From contig JACKFC010000004.1 of assembly GCA_020632665.1 (NCBI GenBank), positions 124,001-188,000 of the forward strand: a stretch of DNA of 64,000 nt, given 5' to 3'. Position 1 is the first letter of the stretch. Each line of letters opens with the position of its first letter. The position numbers were made by a program, and so were the translations under genes. This document shows, one piece after another, positions 62,001 to 64,000 of the stretch. This stretch comes from Deltaproteobacteria bacterium. GTDB taxonomy: Bacteria; Myxococcota_A; UBA9042. A model generated the notes under the pieces. The model ran no database searches. It was given only the letters and a program-made list of their open reading frames with translations, and was not told the origin of the DNA.

Positions 62001-64000
62001 GCCGCTGACCTTGTCGCAGCTATCGCTGGTACAGGCGTTGTCGTCGTTGCAGGGCAGGGCCTTGCCGGCGGTGCAGGTGCCACCGACGCAGGCGTCGCCC
62101 TTGGTGCAGACCGAGCCGTCGGCGTCGCACGGATCGTTCTCGTAGGGATCGCCGTTGTGGACGCAATCGCCTTTGCTCTTGTCGCAATAGTCGAGCGTAC
62201 ACTCGTTGTCGTCGTTGCAGTCGACCTTCTTGCCCGGGATGCACTGGCCGCTGGCGCAGGTATCGCCCTTGGTGCAGGCGTCGTCGTCACTGCACGGTCC
62301 GATGTTGAAGACCGGATCGCAGCCCTTCTTCGGGTCGCAGCCGTCGTCGGTGCACGGGTTGCTATCGTCGCAGTCGAGCTTGGTGCCCGGCGCGCAGCTT
62401 CCGGCTTTGCAGGCGTCGCCGGTGGTGCAGACCGAGCCGTCGGCGTCACACGGCTTGCCGTCGACCGCGGCCTTGGCGCCGCATTTGCCGGTCGCCGCTT
62501 CGCAGACGGTTTGTGAACACGTCCCATCGCCGCTGCTATCGCAACTGACGACGGTCTTCGGGTCGACCTTGCAGACGAAGGGTGCCGCCGATTTGTCGCA
62601 GTAGAGCGTGCCGTTGCAGAGGTTGTCGTCTTCCGAAGCCTTACAGTCGGTGTCGGTCTGGCAAGCGCAGACGTTGTTGCCCGGCGCGCAGACCCCGCTC
62701 TGGCAGGTATCGCCGTTGGTGCAGGGGTTGCCGTCCTCGCAGGTGCCGGCGGTCGCCTTGTTCGTGCATCCGGTGGCCTTGTCGCAGCCATCGGCGGTGC
62801 AGGGGTTGTCGTCGTTGCAGACGGCGCTGACGTCGAGTGCAAGGCCGACGCAGGCGCCCTTGCCGTCGCAGAGGTCGTTGTTGGTGCAGGCGCTGCCGTC
62901 GTCGCAGGGTTTGTTGTGCGGCTTGTGCTGGCAGCCGTCGGCCGGCGTGCAGCTGTCGTCGGTGCAGGGGTTGGCGTCGTCGCAGGCGCTGCCGGGGCCG
63001 ACGCCCACCGGCGTGCCCTTGCAGCCGGTGTCGCCGCAGACGTCGTCGCTGGTGCATGCGTTCGTATCGTCGCAAGGGGCCGTATTCGGCGTGTTGACGC
63101 AAGCACCCTTGTCGCCGTCGCAGCTGTCGTCGGTGCAGATATCGCCGTCGTCGCAGAGGCCCTCGTCGGTCACGCCGTTGCAGTCGTTGTCGACGCCGTC
63201 GCAGGCCTCCTTGGTCGCTGCCGCGGCGGCGCAGGTCGAGACCTTGCCGGCTTCGCTGCAGCTCCGGGTGCCCGGGCAGACGCCGAGCTCGCTCTTCGCC
63301 TCGCAGCTGGTCGAGAGCTGCTTGGTCGCCGCGCGCGCGCTGCAATTGCAGGCGACGGTCGCGCCGCCATCGTCTTTCGGCCGACACACCTTGCGGCTCT
63401 CACCCTCGGTCGAGGTCGCGCTCTCGCAGCCGTAGCCGGCGGGGCAGTCGGCGTCGGCGCTGCAGCTGACCGTGCAGAACGCGCCTTCGTCTGGGGCATC
63501 GGCGCCGTCCTGCAGCGGCATCCGGAAGCAGCCGGACTCCTTGCCGGTCTGCCCGAGCATCGAACAGTCGGTCGAACTCAAGCAGGGATCGCAGAGGAAG
63601 CCGTAGCGCGGCACACAAATCGTGACGATATCGCCACCCGGCGAGTCGACGCCGGTGCAGGCGAAGCCGGCCTCGTCCGGGCAGGTCTGCACACAGCCGA
63701 TGGCGCAGGTGCGGCCCTGCAGCGTCTCGATGCAGAAATTGTTGTCGCAGTCGGCGTTCTCGGCGCACGGGCAGCCCGGACCGCCAGGGCACTCGAGCTG
63801 GAAGCCGGCGTCTTCGGTCTCGGCGGTATCTGCCACGGCGGTGTCGATCTGGGTCGTGTCGGTCCCCGCATCGGTCGTGCCGGTATCGGCCGCGACGTCG
63901 TTCGTGGCGCCGGTGTCGGCGTCGGCGGTGGATCCGGATTCGCCGCTACAGGCCGCGAGCAGGACGATCAGCGCCGCCGAGAAGAGGCGCTTGGAGAGCT
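59094..64000 (-). CDS. Giant Cys-rich repeat / LamG lipoprotein (5' end just outside window)
   Basis: The frame is open to the window edge. The first visible residues, LSKRLFSAALIVLLAAC, form a lipoprotein signal with lipobox LAAC, so only a few N-terminal residues are missing; the visible part is about 1634 aa. An Asp/Thr-rich spacer follows, then a CDGVDNDCNGVTDEGLC metal-binding-like motif. About twenty tandem modules come next, of type CDDxNxCTxDxCD and CxxGDACKxGxCxxG. Three units at the end each combine a CGDG..E.CDDG module with a LamG-like domain (TIEFWVRAD, TIEAWVRPD, TVEGWVRLA). It is probably a surface adhesin; no enzyme motif is seen. Confidence 0.82.
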   Translation of the reverse strand, partial: LSKRLFSAALIVLLAACSGESGSTADADTGATNDVAADTGTTDAGTDTTQIDTAVADTAETEDAGFQLECPGGPGCPCAENADCDNNFCIETLQGRTCAIGCVQTCPDEAGFACTGVDSPGGDIVTICVPRYGFLCDPCLSSTDCSMLGQTGKESGCFRMPLQDGADAPDEGAFCTVSCSADADCPAGYGCESATSTEGESRKVCRPKDDGGATVACNCSARAATKQLSTSCEAKSELGVCPGTRSCSEAGKVSTCAAAAATKEACDGVDNDCNGVTDEGLCDDGDICTDDSCDGDKGACVNTPNTAPCDDTNACTSDDVCGDTGCKGTPVGVGPGSACDDANPCTDDSCTPADGCQHKPHNKPCDDGSACTNNDLCDGKGACVGLALDVSAVCNDDNPCTADGCDKATGCTNKATAGTCEDGNPCTNGDTCQSGVCAPGNNVCACQTDTDCKASEDDNLCNGTLYCDKSAAPFVCKVDPKTVVSCDSSGDGTCSQTVCEAATGKCGAKAAVDGKPCDADGSVCTTGDACKAGSCAPGTKLDCDDSNPCTDDGCDPKKGCDPVFNIGPCSDDDACTKGDTCASGQCIPGKKVDCNDDNECTLDYCDKSKGDCVHNGDPYENDPCDADGSVCTKGDACVGGTCTAGKALPCNDDNACTSDSCDKVSGCKYLDNTEPCDADGNACTVGDACKNGSCVKGGDKDCNDANVCTVDACDNKTGNCTHVAEQQDGTPCDADGTACTDADACKGTTCVAGKKLECDDGSVCTNDSCHPKSGCVHENIDGSKCDDGDACTKSDLCVAGKCKGLQLDCEDNNPCTQDVCAADAGCKHPPVSDGTSCGTSTYCVSGACVTPSCGDGYAAGAEQCDDGNKNACDGCESCARRGQLAFDGKSSAGVVTSTPGPDGKLGALTLLGDLTIEFWVRADKLGAAQVLLARADAKSVNVPYLIGLTAQGVPYFQAASGGGTETITASQGGKAVALVQGKWAHVAVSVAGKSVRLFVDGKASGQSTLTYPRIDALGGGLTVGAKWKGDTTSAFTGRIDALHIAAAALRGGDFVPGREPRLDPLTLGYWRMDDASDAKVAADAGLLGLDLVLAGATFTADDCYGAAADAGVCGDGKVAPLLEACDDGDTKACDGCEACQLERNLDHTGVGVLATEGFPKWASDSVCTSCRMTIEAWVRPDKTDGVYEIAGTSCGFASLFLAQAPGGGTYFGIVRFPLPPVFGTTIVKPGKWYHVAGAFGWGANEPMRIWVDGQLEGSAVTQSGSNIPGYEIDKEVLFLGAGTGGTNGGCVYNNETPTSGTPFPGRIDEIRVSHGLRYEDAFTPRRRLLADADTRGLWRFDGPGGIAADDSGRGTVAVSTKSTAVADACYGDLAGAASCGDGQQARWESCDNGVANGAWPKKCSPTCTATSEPDCTSVGWQAASVGDGKNAMTYDASGWTVEGWVRLADLPSSGYGVIAGVEEPGASAGCASMPQGQAWRVAVAAGGVDASKVGGATEKSSTATPVWQKGVWQHFALQYHKGGIGSLYVDGRLARSFSAVGEAWSTSCALKLGDAYVQGKHPIGAELASLRLSKGARYGETFLPADTLNPDKRTIWLFDFAEKSGSVATDLVTGYKITLDNPSFSSGKGPSCTP
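61550..63170 (-). repeat. Imperfect tandem repeats encoding Cys-rich modules
   Basis: Roughly twenty imperfect coding repeats of about 60-130 bp encode alternating modules (CDADGSVCTKGDACVGG-like and CNDDNACTSDSCD-like) inside the giant lipoprotein. The DNA shows recurring blocks such as GTCGTCGTTGCAG and GGTGCAGACCGAGCCGTCGG. Spacing is irregular and in frame, so it is a protein repeat, not a CRISPR array. Confidence 0.8.

Noticed and set aside
58944..62516. Long plus-strand frame opposite the giant Cys-rich lipoprotein
   Set aside because: No recognisable domain, starts inside the terminator region, and mirrors the biased codons of the minus-strand gene, whose cysteine modules are clearly real.
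61550..63170. Regularly recurring blocks suggesting a CRISPR array
   Set aside because: Unit lengths vary, the blocks are in frame and encode Cys modules of one protein; no cas genes are present.

Overview
The window is a GC-rich chromosomal segment that looks like a free-living member of the Myxococcota (former deltaproteobacteria). The lineage is inferred from family content: many lipoproteins, several surface proteins with CDDGN-type (DUF4215) and CDGVDNDCNG cysteine motifs, LamG modules, an FHA/coiled-coil giant, a metzincin lipoprotein, and Ala/Pro-rich exported proteins. Genes are packed tightly. Seven pairs share a 4-nt ATGA or GTGA overlap (at 1361, 6725, 8951, 39914, 40828, 52435 and 53256). 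I see no prophage, IS element, CRISPR array or rRNA. One tRNA, tRNA-Val(CAC), is present.

Layout. 1-2515: ABC1/UbiB-type kinase (cut by the window start), queG, tRNA-Val and its terminator. 2874-5387: a DUF5924/DUF2914 membrane protein convergent with an OPA-family transporter. 10798-5730 (minus): a four-gene unit of a fused acetate kinase-PduL, a hotdog thioesterase, an ILVBL/HACL-like ThDP enzyme and a PLC-X-like lipoprotein, closed by a strong terminator. 10927-14511: a 1194-aa FHA protein with a very long Ala-rich coiled coil. 21651-14607 (minus): ssnA-like deaminase, a shortened YgfK-like Fe-S/FMN protein, a FabG4-type reductase and an 82-aa protein, nearly without gaps, followed by a CBS-domain protein, an operator-like cluster and a SulP transporter without a STAS domain. 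32759-21710 (minus): hyperacidic protein, metzincin lipoprotein, MutT-like NUDIX, P-domain Cys-rich protein and IPT/TIG lipoprotein. 33002-35173: PduO-type cobalamin adenosyltransferase and a Cys-rich lipoprotein. 35281-41460 (plus): thioredoxin-fold lipoprotein, small lipoprotein, HerA/DUF87 ATPase, alpha/beta hydrolase and an exported glycine/alanine-rich protein. 43224-47910: a lipoprotein, a CcmH-like protein, an Spx/ArsC-like protein, DUF4442, a Mo-cofactor oxidoreductase and a GH1 lipoprotein. 49348-54716: a hyaluronan-synthase-like glycosyltransferase, and a WcaJ-type sugar transferase with two partners. 54809-59093: two exported proteins, an isovaleryl-type acyl-CoA dehydrogenase, and a less GC-rich stretch with a possible small transcript. 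59094-64000: a giant lipoprotein of Cys-rich repeats and three LamG modules, whose extreme N-terminus lies just beyond the window.

Most interesting points: the AckA-PduL single-chain fusion in one operon with a 2-hydroxyacyl-CoA-lyase-like enzyme and a thioesterase (a possible energy-conserving alpha-oxidation module); the SsnA/short-YgfK/FabG4 operon without its usual molybdenum hydroxylase; a cluster of TGAAAC half-sites upstream of SulP; a 39-nt repeat present twice, each time in a 3'-to-3' intergenic gap; and an isolated promoter-to-terminator unit near 58.65-58.97 kb. All functions are inferred from sequence motifs; no searches were run.
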